In this document: one piece after another, positions 8,400 to 16,944 of the stretch
Numbering within the stretch: position 1 is the stretch's first letter
Layout of the letters: every line of letters starts with the position of its first letter
Source: an uncultured Oscillospiraceae bacterium
GTDB lineage: Bacteria; Bacillota; Clostridia; Oscillospirales; Acutalibacteraceae
Assembly: GCA_900539855.1 (NCBI GenBank)
Contig: UQDO01000006.1
Coordinates: 4,119-68,118 of the forward strand
Length of the DNA: 64,000 nucleotides
Direction: 5' to 3'
Position numbers and translations under genes: made by a program
Notes under the pieces: generated by a model
Databases searched by the model: none
What the model was told of the DNA's origin: nothing
The model's input: only the letters and a program-made list of their open reading frames with translations

Positions 8400-8431
8400 A
8401 CATAAAACTTTAAATTAAAGAGGTAATCAAA

Positions 8432-9406
8432 ATGAAAAAACTTATCGCCATATTAATGTCCTTAGCACTTATATTCGCACTTTCCGCCTGCTCGTCAGAC
8501 GACTCGGGTTCGGCTTCCGACGGCAAAAAGGAAACAATAGGAATCATCCAGTTCGGCTCGCACGGCTCGCTCAACAACTGCTACGACGGCGTTATCGCCG
8601 GTCTTAAGGAAGCCGGCATCGATGATACGAAATACAACATTGAGCTGCTCAACAGCAACTTTGACGCCGGTGTTTCGCAGACCCAGGCAAACAACCTTGT
8701 AAACAAAAAGGCAAAGGTAATAATCGCCATTGCCACCCCGTCGGCAATAGCCGCAGCCAACGCCGCTGCCGACAGCGATACTCCGGTCGTCTACTGCGCC
8801 ATCACCGACCCGTCGGTAATGGCAAACTACGACAACATCACCGGCTCTTCGGATGTGCCCAACTTTGAAAAGCAGCTCGAGGTCGTGACCGCCTTCATGG
8901 GAAAGAGCGACCTTAAGATAGGCGTCATGTATTCGACCGAGGAGTCAAGCTCACCCTTCCAGATAGAAAAGCTCAAAGAGGCAGCCGCAAAATACAGCGG
9001 CATGACCGTGCTTGACAGCGCAGTTGCCGATATCACGACCATAGACGCAAAGACCAACGACCTTGTATCACAGGGCGTTGACTGCTTCATAAACCTGCTT
9101 GACAACACGATAGTAGGAAAGCTTGAGACCAACATTCTTCCCATAACCAACGAAAAGAGCATCCCGGTGTTCGGCTCCGAGATCGAACAGGTAAAGCTCG
9201 GCTGCCTCGCAAGCGCCTCCATTGAATATGTAACGGTCGGAAAATCAGCCGGCAAGGCTGCCGCCGAGATAATAGGCGGCAAGAGCGCAAGCGATATCCC
9301 GGTCGCGGTCATAACCGATCCTACGAACTACTACAACAGCGAGGCTCTCGCAAGGTTCGGACTTTCGATGCCGCAGAACATCACGGCGGTCGACGTCTGC
9401 AAGTAA
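8432..9406 (+). CDS. trpX: ABC transporter substrate-binding lipoprotein, TrpX type (predicted tryptophan)
   Basis: 324 residues. Lipoprotein signal MKKLIAILMSLALIFALSAC with the acylated Cys at residue 20. The mature part is the ABC_sub_bind family (PF04392-like) fold: TIGIIQFGSHGSLNNCYDGVI, VSQTQANNLVNKKAKVIIAIATPSAIAA, TPVVYCAITDP, and a C-terminal SIEYVTVGKSAGKAAAEII. TrpXYZ systems in Firmicutes are predicted tryptophan importers because of their T-box leaders. The UGG T-box 125 bp upstream supports that here. RBS AAAGAGG at 8418. First gene of the trpXYZ operon. Confidence 0.85.
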   Translation: MKKLIAILMSLALIFALSACSSDDSGSASDGKKETIGIIQFGSHGSLNNCYDGVIAGLKEAGIDDTKYNIELLNSNFDAGVSQTQANNLVNKKAKVIIAIATPSAIAAANAAADSDTPVVYCAITDPSVMANYDNITGSSDVPNFEKQLEVVTAFMGKSDLKIGVMYSTEESSSPFQIEKLKEAAAKYSGMTVLDSAVADITTIDAKTNDLVSQGVDCFINLLDNTIVGKLETNILPITNEKSIPVFGSEIEQVKLGCLASASIEYVTVGKSAGKAAAEIIGGKSASDIPVAVITDPTNYYNSEALARFGLSMPQNITAVDVCK

Positions 9407-9413
9407 TATTCCT

Positions 9414-9441
9414 CGGCTGTCGGAAGAAATTCCGGCAGCCG
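9414..9441 (+). other. Intercistronic stem-loop between trpX and trpY
   Basis: CGGCTGTCGG (9414-9423) pairs with CCGGCAGCCG (9432-9441), one G-U pair, 8-nt loop, no T-tract. Such hairpins after binding-protein genes usually protect the upstream mRNA and raise the ratio of binding protein to permease. Confidence 0.65.
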
Positions 9442-9478
9442 GCTCTTGCTATAAACACACAAGAAAGGTACTGACGCA

Positions 9479-10429
9479 ATGCTTATCTTCGCAACAACGA
9501 TAGACGGTCTGCAAATGGGGCTGTGCTTCGCGATACTGGCGCTGGGTGTATACATTTCGTATACGATACTCGACTTCCCCGATCTTTCGGTCGACGGGAC
9601 GTTTCCGCTCGGCGGCGTTTTCTGCACGGTGCTTATGCTAAGGCTCGGTATACCGGCGCTCACGGCAATTATCCTCAGTTTCATTTCGGGATTTGTCGTA
9701 GGCTCGGTCACGGGTATTTTGCATGTCAGATTTAAGATATCCAACCTGCTTGCCGGTATAATCGTCATGACGGCGCTGCTTTCGGTGACATTGGCAGCTA
9801 CCGGACTGCTGACTAAAAACGGCATGACCACCTCGATATTCTCCTACCGCAGCGAGGGGCTCAAAGGCATATTCAGCGGGAAAGCTGCGTCGCTCCTCGG
9901 CAAGGACGGCAGGGACTACATGATACTCATAATAGAGCTTGTCTTTGTTATTGCCGTAAAGCTCATCATCGATCTGTTTTTAAAGACCAAGCTCGGTTAC
10001 ATGCTGCGCGCGACCGGAGACAACGAAAAGCTGGTCACCTCTTTAGGGCGTGACAGCGGCAACTACAAGATATTAGGTCTTGCCCTTGCAAACGGCTTTG
10101 TCGCGGTCTCGGGCGCGGTATATTCAAACCTCTACATGCAGTACGACAACACGAGCGGCAGCGGCAAGGTGGTATTGGCGCTGGCGTCGGTCATAATCGG
10201 TACAGCCGTTTTCTCGCGTATACGCTTTATAAAAGATACCACCGCAGTCATCCTCGGCGCCATAGTCTATTCTCTGTGCCTTAATTATCTTGTCCTGATC
10301 GACAAAAACGGCATATACTTAAAGCTGCTCAACGCCGTTATGTTTACGCTCATACTGATCTTCAACGAAAAAACGAGGGCGCTCGTGCAGAAGCACTCGA
10401 AAGCGAAGGGCGGTGCGGCAAGACAATGA
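9479..10429 (+). CDS. trpY: ABC transporter permease, TrpY type
   Basis: 316 residues with about eight to nine hydrophobic helices (for example LGVYISYTILDFPDLSVDG, LGIPALTAIILSFISGFVVGSVTGIL, MILIIELVFVIAVKLIIDLFL). It belongs to the branched-chain-type permease family (BPD_transp_2), with the characteristic TKLGYMLRATGDNEKLVTSLG coupling segment at about residues 168-188. The membrane subunit of the importer. ATG with AGAAAGG upstream; it ends overlapping trpZ by 4 bases. The FPDLSVDGTFPLGG stretch is typical of the TrpY subset. Confidence 0.85.
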   Translation: MLIFATTIDGLQMGLCFAILALGVYISYTILDFPDLSVDGTFPLGGVFCTVLMLRLGIPALTAIILSFISGFVVGSVTGILHVRFKISNLLAGIIVMTALLSVTLAATGLLTKNGMTTSIFSYRSEGLKGIFSGKAASLLGKDGRDYMILIIELVFVIAVKLIIDLFLKTKLGYMLRATGDNEKLVTSLGRDSGNYKILGLALANGFVAVSGAVYSNLYMQYDNTSGSGKVVLALASVIIGTAVFSRIRFIKDTTAVILGAIVYSLCLNYLVLIDKNGIYLKLLNAVMFTLILIFNEKTRALVQKHSKAKGGAARQ

Positions 10430-11199
10430 TAGAGCTTAAAAATATAAAGAAGATATACAATCCCGGCACAGTTTCACAAATGTGCCTGTTCGACGGCTTT
10501 TCGCTTTCGGTAAATGACGGGGAATTTGTCTCGGTCGTCGGCAGCAACGGCAGCGGCAAGACCTCGATGCTCAACATAATATGCGGAAGCATACCGATAG
10601 ACGGCGGCAGCGTGCTGCTTGACGGCGTGGATATTGCAAAGAAAAAGGAATTCCAGCGCTACCGCAGGATAGGCAGGGTGTATCAGGATCCTGCCGCAGG
10701 CACCTGCCCTCACATGACCATACTTGAAAATATGTCGCTTGCCGACAACAAGGGAAAGCGCTTCGGGCTGTCGCTGGGTGTCAACCGCACGGGTAAGGAG
10801 CGCTACCGCGAGCTGCTCGCAGGCTTAGGTCTTGGTCTTGAGGAAAAGCTAGACGTAAAGGTGGGACTTTTGTCCGGCGGTCAGCAGCAGGCGCTGGCGC
10901 TGCTTATGGCTACCATGACTCCGCTCGATTTTCTGATACTTGACGAGCACACCGCGGCACTCGATCCGCACACAGCCGACACGATAATGGAGCTGACCGA
11001 CAAAATAGTAAAAGAGCAAAAGCTTACCGCGATAATGGTCACGCACAACCTCCGCTACGCCGTCGAATACGGCACGAGGCTCATCATGATGGACAAGGGC
11101 GGCGTGATACTTGACCGCAGCGGCAAAGAAAAGGACGCTACCACGACCGAGTCGATACTTGACATCTTCAACAGAATAAGCATCGAGTGCGGAAACTGA
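10426..11199 (+). CDS. trpZ: ABC transporter ATP-binding protein, TrpZ type
   Basis: 257 residues. Walker A GSNGSGKTSML (about residues 39-49), Q-loop region RIGRVYQDPAAG, signature LSGGQQQALALLMA, Walker B LDFLILDEHTAALDP and H-switch VTHNLRYAVEYG are all intact. It energises TrpXY transport. Translationally coupled to trpY through an ATGA overlap. The family resembles the LivF/BmpA-type ATPases that pair with BPD_transp_2 permeases. Confidence 0.87.
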   Translation: MIELKNIKKIYNPGTVSQMCLFDGFSLSVNDGEFVSVVGSNGSGKTSMLNIICGSIPIDGGSVLLDGVDIAKKKEFQRYRRIGRVYQDPAAGTCPHMTILENMSLADNKGKRFGLSLGVNRTGKERYRELLAGLGLGLEEKLDVKVGLLSGGQQQALALLMATMTPLDFLILDEHTAALDPHTADTIMELTDKIVKEQKLTAIMVTHNLRYAVEYGTRLIMMDKGGVILDRSGKEKDATTTESILDIFNRISIECGN

Positions 11200-11237
11200 C
11201 CGAAAAGAAAAAATTTTAAGTTTTTTTTAAATTTATA

Positions 11238-11266
11238 TTGACAAATTAAAAACGCAGTGATATAAC
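11238..11266 (+). promoter_or_regulatory. Strong sigma-A promoter upstream of the ammonium transporter
   Basis: TTGACA (11238-11243), 17-bp spacer, TATAAC (11261-11266). The predicted start is about 11273, only 8 nt before the terminator-like hairpin at 11281, so transcription appears to be gated by that hairpin. Confidence 0.7.
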
Positions 11267-11280
11267 ATATACATGTTAGC

Positions 11281-11330
11281 AAAGACGCTACGAATCCGTA
11301 AGGACTCGCAGCGTCTTTTTGTTTTTGTTT
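11281..11330 (+). terminator. Terminator hairpin in the amt leader (possible attenuator)
   Basis: AAAGACGCT (11281-11289) pairs with AGCGTCTTT (11310-11318). Inner pairs CGA/TCG and TCC/GGA surround a GTAA loop, and a long T-rich run follows. It could end trpZ transcripts, but the consensus promoter lies between trpZ and this hairpin. It is therefore also the first element of the amt mRNA. Confidence 0.7.
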
Positions 11331-11397
11331 TCAAGGTCAACGTGTAGGATCCTTGCTTTGAAAATAAAAAAAATACTGAATATAGGAGATGCTAAAA

Positions 11398-13188
11398 ATG
11401 ACAAGCGAAATTTTAGAATTTGTCACAAGTAACATTTTCGGCGTCTGGTTTCTGATCGGCGTTGCTTTCGTGTTCTGGATGCAGGCAGGATTCGCAATGG
11501 TCGAGACCGGCTTTACAAGGGCAAAAAACGCCGGAAACATTCTGATGAAAAACCTTATGGACTTCTGTATCGGCACCGTGATGTTCATAATCATCGGTTT
11601 CGGTATATTCTTAGGGGAGGATCTTGTCGGTATCATAGGCAAGCCTGGATTTGATATCTTTACCGACTACGCCAACTTCGATTGGTCGAACTTCGTATTC
11701 AACCTCGTGTTCTGTGCGACTGCCGCGACCATAGTTTCGGGCGCCATGGCCGAAAGAACAAGATTTATTTCCTACTGCGTCTACTCGGCAGTCATTTCGG
11801 CGGTTATATATCCGGTCGAAGCACACTGGACCTGGGGCGGCGGCTGGCTCGCCAAAATAGGCTTCCACGACTTTGCCGGTTCCAACTGCATACACATGGT
11901 CGGCGGTATCTGCGGTCTTATAGGCGCCGCGATGGTCGGTCCGCGTATCGGAAAATTCATAAGAGACAAGTCGGGCAAGGTGACAAAAATAGGCGCGTTC
12001 CCCGGTCACAACCTTCCCATCGGATGTCTCGGCGTGTTCATACTCTGGCTCGGCTGGTACGGCTTTAACGGCGCAGCCGCAACAACGATCGACGAGCTTG
12101 CCTCGGTATTTGTCACAACTACCATTGCTCCGTCGGTAGCGACACTTGTCGCAATGATAGTCACATGGGTAAAATACGGCAAACCGGACGTTTCGATGTG
12201 CCTTAACGCATCGCTTGCAGGTCTTGTCGCCGTCACGGCACCCTGCGATGTCTGCGACGCGTTCGGCGCTATAGTGATAGGCGCTGTGTCAGGTGTTCTT
12301 GTAATATTCGGCGTGTGGCTGCTCGACAACAAGCTGCATATAGACGACCCGGTCGGTGCCGTTGCGGTACACTGCGTAAACGGTATCTGGGGCACCATCT
12401 CGGTCGGACTTTTCGCAACATCCTCAGCCCCGGCATTTGCAAGGGCTATCGGCGACGGTGTGAACTTCGGCTCCAACCAGATCGCCGGTGAAGGTCTTTT
12501 CTACGGCGGCGGCTTCAAGCAGCTCGGCATCCAGCTCCTCGGAATGGGCTCAACTGCACTCTGGACTGCCGTCACCATAGCCATAACATTCTTTATCATC
12601 AAGAAAACACTCGGACTCCGCGTCAGCCGCGAGGAGGAAATGGAAGGACTCGACGTCAAGGAGCACGGACTGCAGAGCGCTTATGCAGGCTTTGCAATGC
12701 TGCCTGAGTACATAGACGAGGGCGACGAGGCACCGGCAGTCGAGGTCACCGGAGATGTTCCGGTCGCTGAGGCGGTCGAGGTCAAGGAAATGCCCAAGGT
12801 CGCAGCCGATGTTCCGGCAAGGACGGGCACGGATAAGTTTACAAAGGTAGAAATAGTCTGCAAGGAAGCGAGACTTGAAGCACTCAAGACCGCAATGGTC
12901 GGCATAGGCATAACCGGCATGACGGTGTCGCATGTTTTGGGCTGCGGCGCTCAGAAGGGCAAGCCGGAATACTACCGCGGCGTTGAGGTCGAGGCTACTT
13001 TGCTGCCCAAGATACAGGTCGATATCGTGGTCTGCAAGGTGCCTGTATCGCAGGTGGTCGATACCGCAAAGAAGGTCCTTTACACAGGACACATCGGAGA
13101 CGGCAAGATATTTGTTTACGATGTTGAAAATGTCATAAAGGTAAGGACCGGCGAGGAAGGCTACGACGCTTTGCAGGACGTTGAATGA
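11398..13188 (+). CDS. amt: Ammonium transporter fused to a P-II (GlnK-like) regulatory domain
   Basis: 596 residues from ATG 11398, chosen because AGGAG at 11384-11388 is 9 nt upstream; the ATG at 11389 would be too close. Residues 1-415 are an Amt channel with eleven expected helices, including FWMQAGFAMVETGFTRAKN and the two pore histidines in IHMVGGICGLIGAAMVG and VAVHCVNGIWGT. An acidic linker (about 430-465) leads to a complete P-II domain (VEIVCKEARLEALKTAM, ITGMTVSHVLGCGAQKG, LLPKIQVDIVVC, GHIGDGKIFVYDVENVIKVRTGE). The T-loop reads YRGVEVEATLLP, so the Tyr that is uridylylated in enterobacterial GlnB/GlnK is Val. Regulation by nucleotide and 2-oxoglutarate binding in cis is likely. 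Confidence 0.9.
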   Translation: MTSEILEFVTSNIFGVWFLIGVAFVFWMQAGFAMVETGFTRAKNAGNILMKNLMDFCIGTVMFIIIGFGIFLGEDLVGIIGKPGFDIFTDYANFDWSNFVFNLVFCATAATIVSGAMAERTRFISYCVYSAVISAVIYPVEAHWTWGGGWLAKIGFHDFAGSNCIHMVGGICGLIGAAMVGPRIGKFIRDKSGKVTKIGAFPGHNLPIGCLGVFILWLGWYGFNGAAATTIDELASVFVTTTIAPSVATLVAMIVTWVKYGKPDVSMCLNASLAGLVAVTAPCDVCDAFGAIVIGAVSGVLVIFGVWLLDNKLHIDDPVGAVAVHCVNGIWGTISVGLFATSSAPAFARAIGDGVNFGSNQIAGEGLFYGGGFKQLGIQLLGMGSTALWTAVTIAITFFIIKKTLGLRVSREEEMEGLDVKEHGLQSAYAGFAMLPEYIDEGDEAPAVEVTGDVPVAEAVEVKEMPKVAADVPARTGTDKFTKVEIVCKEARLEALKTAMVGIGITGMTVSHVLGCGAQKGKPEYYRGVEVEATLLPKIQVDIVVCKVPVSQVVDTAKKVLYTGHIGDGKIFVYDVENVIKVRTGEEGYDALQDVE

Positions 13189-13210
13189 CCCTCTGTGAAT
13201 AATTAACAAA

Positions 13211-13265
13211 GAAACCGCCCCGAAGGCAGCCTTGAACGGCAAGCCCTCGGAGCGGTTTTCTTTTT
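13211..13265. terminator. Bidirectional terminator between amt and rsmI
   Basis: GAAACCGCCCCGA (13211-13223) pairs with TCGGAGCGGTTTTC (13247-13260) apart from small bulges, followed by TTTTT. It serves the two converging transcripts. Confidence 0.7.
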
Positions 13266-13268
13266 ACT

Positions 13269-14102
13269 TTACTGCTGTTTTACAAGCTCTTTATATATTT
13301 CGTTTTTCTTTCTGCCCGACAGCGCCGCCGCTTCCTTTGCGGCAGCCGACGCCGGCATTCCGCCGTCCATCAGCTCCTTCGCCGCCGCGACAGCATCAAA
13401 AAGCGGCATTTCGCTGCTTTCCGTTTTTTCTGCCTCACCCTCGATTATTATGACATATTCGCCCTTTGCACTGCCGTCGGCATACTTTGCGGCGGCAGAA
13501 AAAAGCGTCGTCCTTTCGACCGATTCGTGCAGCTTGGTAAGCTCCTTTACAAGGGCAATATTGCGGTCGCCGAATGTGTCAGCCATGTCGCGGAGCGCAG
13601 CTGCCAGCTTATGGGGCGCTTCGTAGAAAATAAGCGTGCGCCGCTCATGCTTCAGAGACAAAAGATGCTCGCGCCTGCTCGGTTTGTTGACCGATAAAAA
13701 GCCCTCAAAGCAAAATCTGCCCGACGGCATACCGGAAATGGCAAGCGCCGTGATGAGTGCTGAGGGTCCCGGAACCGATTCCACCTCAATGCCTCGGTCA
13801 AGTATGTATCTTACAAGATCCTCGCCGGGATCGGATATCGCCGGCATACCGGCGTCGGTCACAAGAGCGCAGCTCTCGCCTTTTTCTATCCTGTCAGCTA
13901 TAACATCGTGCCTTGTCACCTTGTTGTGCTCATGGTAGCTGACCATCGGCTTTTTGACGGCAAGGTGATTGAGCAGCTTTAGGGTCACCCTTGTGTCCTC
14001 GGCGGCAATAAAATCCACCGTCGACAGCACATCGGCAGCCCTCGGGGAGAGGTCCCCCAAATTTCCTATCGGCGTGCCGACAACATACAGCTTGCCTGAC
14101 AA
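13269..14102 (-). CDS. rsmI: 16S rRNA (cytidine-1402-2'-O)-methyltransferase
   Basis: 277 residues from a TTG at 14102. The GTG three codons upstream abuts the AAGGAGG site with no spacer, whereas the TTG is 8 nt from it. The tetrapyrrole-methylase fold is clear: KLYVVGTPIGNLGDLSPRA, AAEDTRVTLKLLNHL, CALVTDAGMPAISDPGEDLV, VPGPSALITALAISGMP, FYEAPHKLAAALRDM. RsmI 2'-O-methylates C1402 in the ribosomal P site. Last gene of the cysE-cysS-trmN-rsmI operon, 13 bp after trmN. The C-terminal HTH-like tail (SASAAAKEAAALSGRKKNEIYKEL) is also typical. Confidence 0.92.
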   Translation of the reverse strand: MSGKLYVVGTPIGNLGDLSPRAADVLSTVDFIAAEDTRVTLKLLNHLAVKKPMVSYHEHNKVTRHDVIADRIEKGESCALVTDAGMPAISDPGEDLVRYILDRGIEVESVPGPSALITALAISGMPSGRFCFEGFLSVNKPSRREHLLSLKHERRTLIFYEAPHKLAAALRDMADTFGDRNIALVKELTKLHESVERTTLFSAAAKYADGSAKGEYVIIIEGEAEKTESSEMPLFDAVAAAKELMDGGMPASAAAKEAAALSGRKKNEIYKELVKQQ

Positions 14103-14115
14103 CGGCAGCACCTCC

Positions 14116-14856
14116 TTACACCTTTCTTGATCTTCCCTGTTTGTAATCCCCGTAAATATCCATCATTTCGTCCGAAAGGCAGCCGTCCCTTTCGACTATG
14201 AGCGGCGGCATTATTTTAAGCCCCGGCTTGCCGCCAGAACGCCCCTCAACGAGCACCAGCCACGGCTCGCAGCCGTCGCGCTGAATGACCTCGCGCAGCA
14301 CCTTCGGTTCTATCTTTTTTTCGCGCATCGCGCAGAATATGTCGCACAGACGCTCCGGTCGGTGGCAGATGCACAGCCTGCCGCCGAATTTCAGCAGCCG
14401 GGCGGCGGCAGCCACAACATCCGGCAAGGTGCACATGACCTCATGCCGCGCTATTTTCTGCGCCTCGGTCAGGTTTTTGCTGCCTGTTCCCTCCGCCTTA
14501 TACGGCGGATTGCAGGTCACAAGATCGGCTGTGCCGGCGGCAAATTCGTCTTTTATATATTTAAGGTCAGCGTTTTTCACCTTGAAGCGATCGGCAATAC
14601 CGTTCAGCTCTGCGTTCTCGGCGGCAAGCGCGGCGGCATTGCTTTGTATCTCCACACCGGTTACGCTTTTTGCCGCCTCATTTTTAATAAGCAGCAGCGG
14701 TATTATGCCGCAGCCCGTGCCAAGGTCAACGGCGACTTCGGCGGACGACCTGCCGGCAAAATCGGCAAGCAGCACGGCGTCGGTGCCAAAGGTGTGGTCG
14801 CCCGACACCTTTATTGAAAAGCTGCCGAGCGGTTCTATCGACGTTTTGCCGGTCAT
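14116..14856 (-). CDS. trmN: tRNA1(Val) (adenine-37-N6)-methyltransferase-like protein
   Basis: 246 residues. The start at 14856 makes an ATGA overlap with the cysS stop and has GGAG 6 nt upstream; an ATG 12 nt earlier lacks a ribosome site. Class I SAM methyltransferase: VAVDLGTGCGIIPLLLI (motif I, about residues 42-58) and LVTCNPPYKAEG (the NPPY catalytic motif of N6-adenine enzymes). It ends with LCICHRPERLCDIF and EVIQRDGCEPWLVLVEG, usual for the YfiC/TrmN6 group. Coupled to cysS. Confidence 0.85.
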   Translation of the reverse strand: MTGKTSIEPLGSFSIKVSGDHTFGTDAVLLADFAGRSSAEVAVDLGTGCGIIPLLLIKNEAAKSVTGVEIQSNAAALAAENAELNGIADRFKVKNADLKYIKDEFAAGTADLVTCNPPYKAEGTGSKNLTEAQKIARHEVMCTLPDVVAAAARLLKFGGRLCICHRPERLCDIFCAMREKKIEPKVLREVIQRDGCEPWLVLVEGRSGGKPGLKIMPPLIVERDGCLSDEMMDIYGDYKQGRSRKV

Positions 14857-16235
14857 TTTCTGCTCCATTTTACGCCCTGCGGAGTGTCCTCAAGCACTAT
14901 TCCCATTTCGGACAGCTTGTTTCTTATCGCGTCGGCGGTGGCAAAATCCTTTGCCTTTCTCGCGGCGGTGCGCTGCTCGATGAGCGCCTCGACCTCGCTG
15001 TCGAGCGACTGCTCCTGTTTTCTGTCGTAAAGCAGACCCAGAACGCCGCAAAGCTCCTCCAAAGCGGCAAGCATTGCCGAGAGCGAAGCCTTTTTAGCGC
15101 CTGCCGCCACCGCTATATTTATATCCTTCACAAGCATGTAAACGGCGCCCAAGGCGTCGGCGGTATTGAGGTCGTCGTCCATAGCGGCGATAAATTCCGC
15201 CTTTCTCTGCTCTATGAACTGCGGTGTCTCGCCGCCCTCCTCTGCGTGCTGCATGGCAAACAGCAGACCGTCGCGGCAGGAATACAGCCGGTCAAGCGAA
15301 TTTTTCGCCTGCTCGATTATGTCCACGCTGTAGTTTATCGGGCTGCGGTACTGAGCCGATATCATTATAAATCTTATAGGCTCGTAACCGAACTTTTCGG
15401 CAACCTCACGGACGGTGAAGAAATTGCCGAGCGACTTTGACATCTTGCGATTGTCAACATTTATATATCCGTTATGCATCCAGTAATGCGAAAATTCGCA
15501 GCCGTTTGCAGCCTCCGACTGGGCGATCTCGTTTTCGTGATGCGGAAAAATAAGGTCCTGTCCGCCGCAATGGATATCTATGGTCTTGCCGAGATATCTG
15601 CCTGCCATGGCTGAGCACTCGATATGCCAGCCCGGTCTGCCCTTGCCCCACGGCGACTCCCAGTAGGGTTCGCCCTCCTTGGCGCCCTTCCATAGGCAGA
15701 AGTCCATGGGATCCTCCTTTATTTCCGAAACATCGATCCTCGCGCCTGCCTCAAGGTCCTCAAGCGGCTGATGCGACAGCTTGCCATAGCCCTTAAACTT
15801 TCCGGCACGGAAATAAACGTCGCCGCCCGACGGATAGGCATATCCCTTTTCGACAAGCGTGCCGATGAGCGAGATTATCGCGTCGATGTTTTCGGTAGCC
15901 CTCGGATGCACAGTCGCCGGACGGACGCCAAGCCCCTTAGCGTCGGTCCAGAACTCCTCTATATACCTTTCGGCGACTTCGGGGACAGAGGTGCCCTCCT
16001 CGTTGGCTTTTTTAATGAGCTTGTCGTCGATATCGGTAAAATTCTGAACGAAGCGGACGGTATAGCCGCGCCACTCAAGATAGCGGCGCAGCACGTCGAA
16101 AACGCAGAGCGGACGGGCGTTTCCTATGTGTATGAAATTGTAAACGGTCGGTCCGCAGGCGTATATTTTGATTTCGTTTTTATCAATCGGTACAAGTTCT
16201 TCCTTTGTTCTTGTAAGCGTGTTATAAATCTTCAT
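14853..16235 (-). CDS. cysS: Cysteinyl-tRNA synthetase
   Basis: 460 residues, standard length. Class I synthetase: KIYACGPTVYNFIHIGNARP (zinc Cys plus the HIGH-type HIGN), NFTDIDDKLIKKA, GWHIECSAMA and HHENEIAQSEAANG (remaining zinc ligands), and the KMSKS loop in NRKMSKSLGNF. The C-terminal helical DALR-like domain follows. RBS AAAGGAG lies upstream of ATG 16235. Only 5 bp separate it from cysE, so both are under the UGC T-box, matching supply of cysteine and its charging. Confidence 0.95.
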   Translation of the reverse strand: MKIYNTLTRTKEELVPIDKNEIKIYACGPTVYNFIHIGNARPLCVFDVLRRYLEWRGYTVRFVQNFTDIDDKLIKKANEEGTSVPEVAERYIEEFWTDAKGLGVRPATVHPRATENIDAIISLIGTLVEKGYAYPSGGDVYFRAGKFKGYGKLSHQPLEDLEAGARIDVSEIKEDPMDFCLWKGAKEGEPYWESPWGKGRPGWHIECSAMAGRYLGKTIDIHCGGQDLIFPHHENEIAQSEAANGCEFSHYWMHNGYINVDNRKMSKSLGNFFTVREVAEKFGYEPIRFIMISAQYRSPINYSVDIIEQAKNSLDRLYSCRDGLLFAMQHAEEGGETPQFIEQRKAEFIAAMDDDLNTADALGAVYMLVKDINIAVAAGAKKASLSAMLAALEELCGVLGLLYDRKQEQSLDSEVEALIEQRTAARKAKDFATADAIRNKLSEMGIVLEDTPQGVKWSRK

Positions 16236-16240
16236 TTTTA

Positions 16241-16912
16241 TTACTCCTTTTCTGCATCTTTAGCTTCTGTGCCTTCGGTTTCTTTCGTCAGCGCCTCTAA
16301 TTTTTTTGTAAGCTCATTTACCTTAAAATTAAGCGCGCACAGCTGCTGCGACACGGGGTCGGGCACATGTATCTGATCGAGCGGCCTTATTTTCTGCCCG
16401 TTCTGCCTTACGACCCTTGCCGGAACGCCGACCACCGTACAGTTGGGCGGCACCTCCTCGAGCACGACCGCTCCGGCGGCTATACGCGAATTGTCGCCCA
16501 CCTTGAACGGTCCCAAGACCTTGGCGCCGCTGCTTATCATGACGTTGTTGCCTATTGTCGGATGCCTTTTGCCGACATCCTTGCCCGTTCCGCCCAGGGT
16601 GACGCCCTGATATATCAGGCAGTCGTCGCCCACGACGGCGGTCTCGCCTATCACAACGCCGTGGCCGTGGTCTATCACGAGCCGCCTGCCTATCGTGGCG
16701 CCGGGGTGTATCTCTATGCCGGTCTTTTTGGCGCAGCGCTGGCTTATCCACCTTGCTATGAACTTCATGTTGTGCCTGTAAAACCAGTTGGCACGGCGGT
16801 GCATCCTTATTGCCTTTACGCCGGGATACAGCAGCAGTATCTCAAGTGCCGAGCGCGCGGCAGGGTCGCGGTCCCTTACCGCGGCGATGTCCTCTTTTAT
16901 TCTGTCAAACAA
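16241..16912 (-). CDS. cysE: Serine O-acetyltransferase
   Basis: 223 residues. It acetylates L-serine with acetyl-CoA, the first step of cysteine synthesis. An N-terminal helical domain (FDRIKEDIAAVRDRDPAARS) leads to left-handed beta-helix hexapeptide repeats: IEIHPGATIGRRLVIDHGHGVVIGETAVVG, VTLGGTGKDVGKRHPTIGNNVMISSGAKVLGP. The active-site DH pairs are visible. The TTG at 16912 has GGAGG 8 nt upstream. Extending the frame to 17005 would place the N-terminus inside the T-box terminator, so that start is rejected. The C-terminus carries a charged tail about 35 residues beyond the core. Confidence 0.93.
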   Translation of the reverse strand: MFDRIKEDIAAVRDRDPAARSALEILLLYPGVKAIRMHRRANWFYRHNMKFIARWISQRCAKKTGIEIHPGATIGRRLVIDHGHGVVIGETAVVGDDCLIYQGVTLGGTGKDVGKRHPTIGNNVMISSGAKVLGPFKVGDNSRIAAGAVVLEEVPPNCTVVGVPARVVRQNGQKIRPLDQIHVPDPVSQQLCALNFKVNELTKKLEALTKETEGTEAKDAEKE

Positions 16913-16944
16913 ATAAATCCGCCTCCAAAAGTCGTGGAAAACAA

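Noticed and set aside
11281..11330. ANTAR-type or other named riboswitch before amt
   Set aside because: Only one hairpin with a GTAA loop is present; the paired hexaloops needed for ANTAR control are absent and no aptamer core was recognised.
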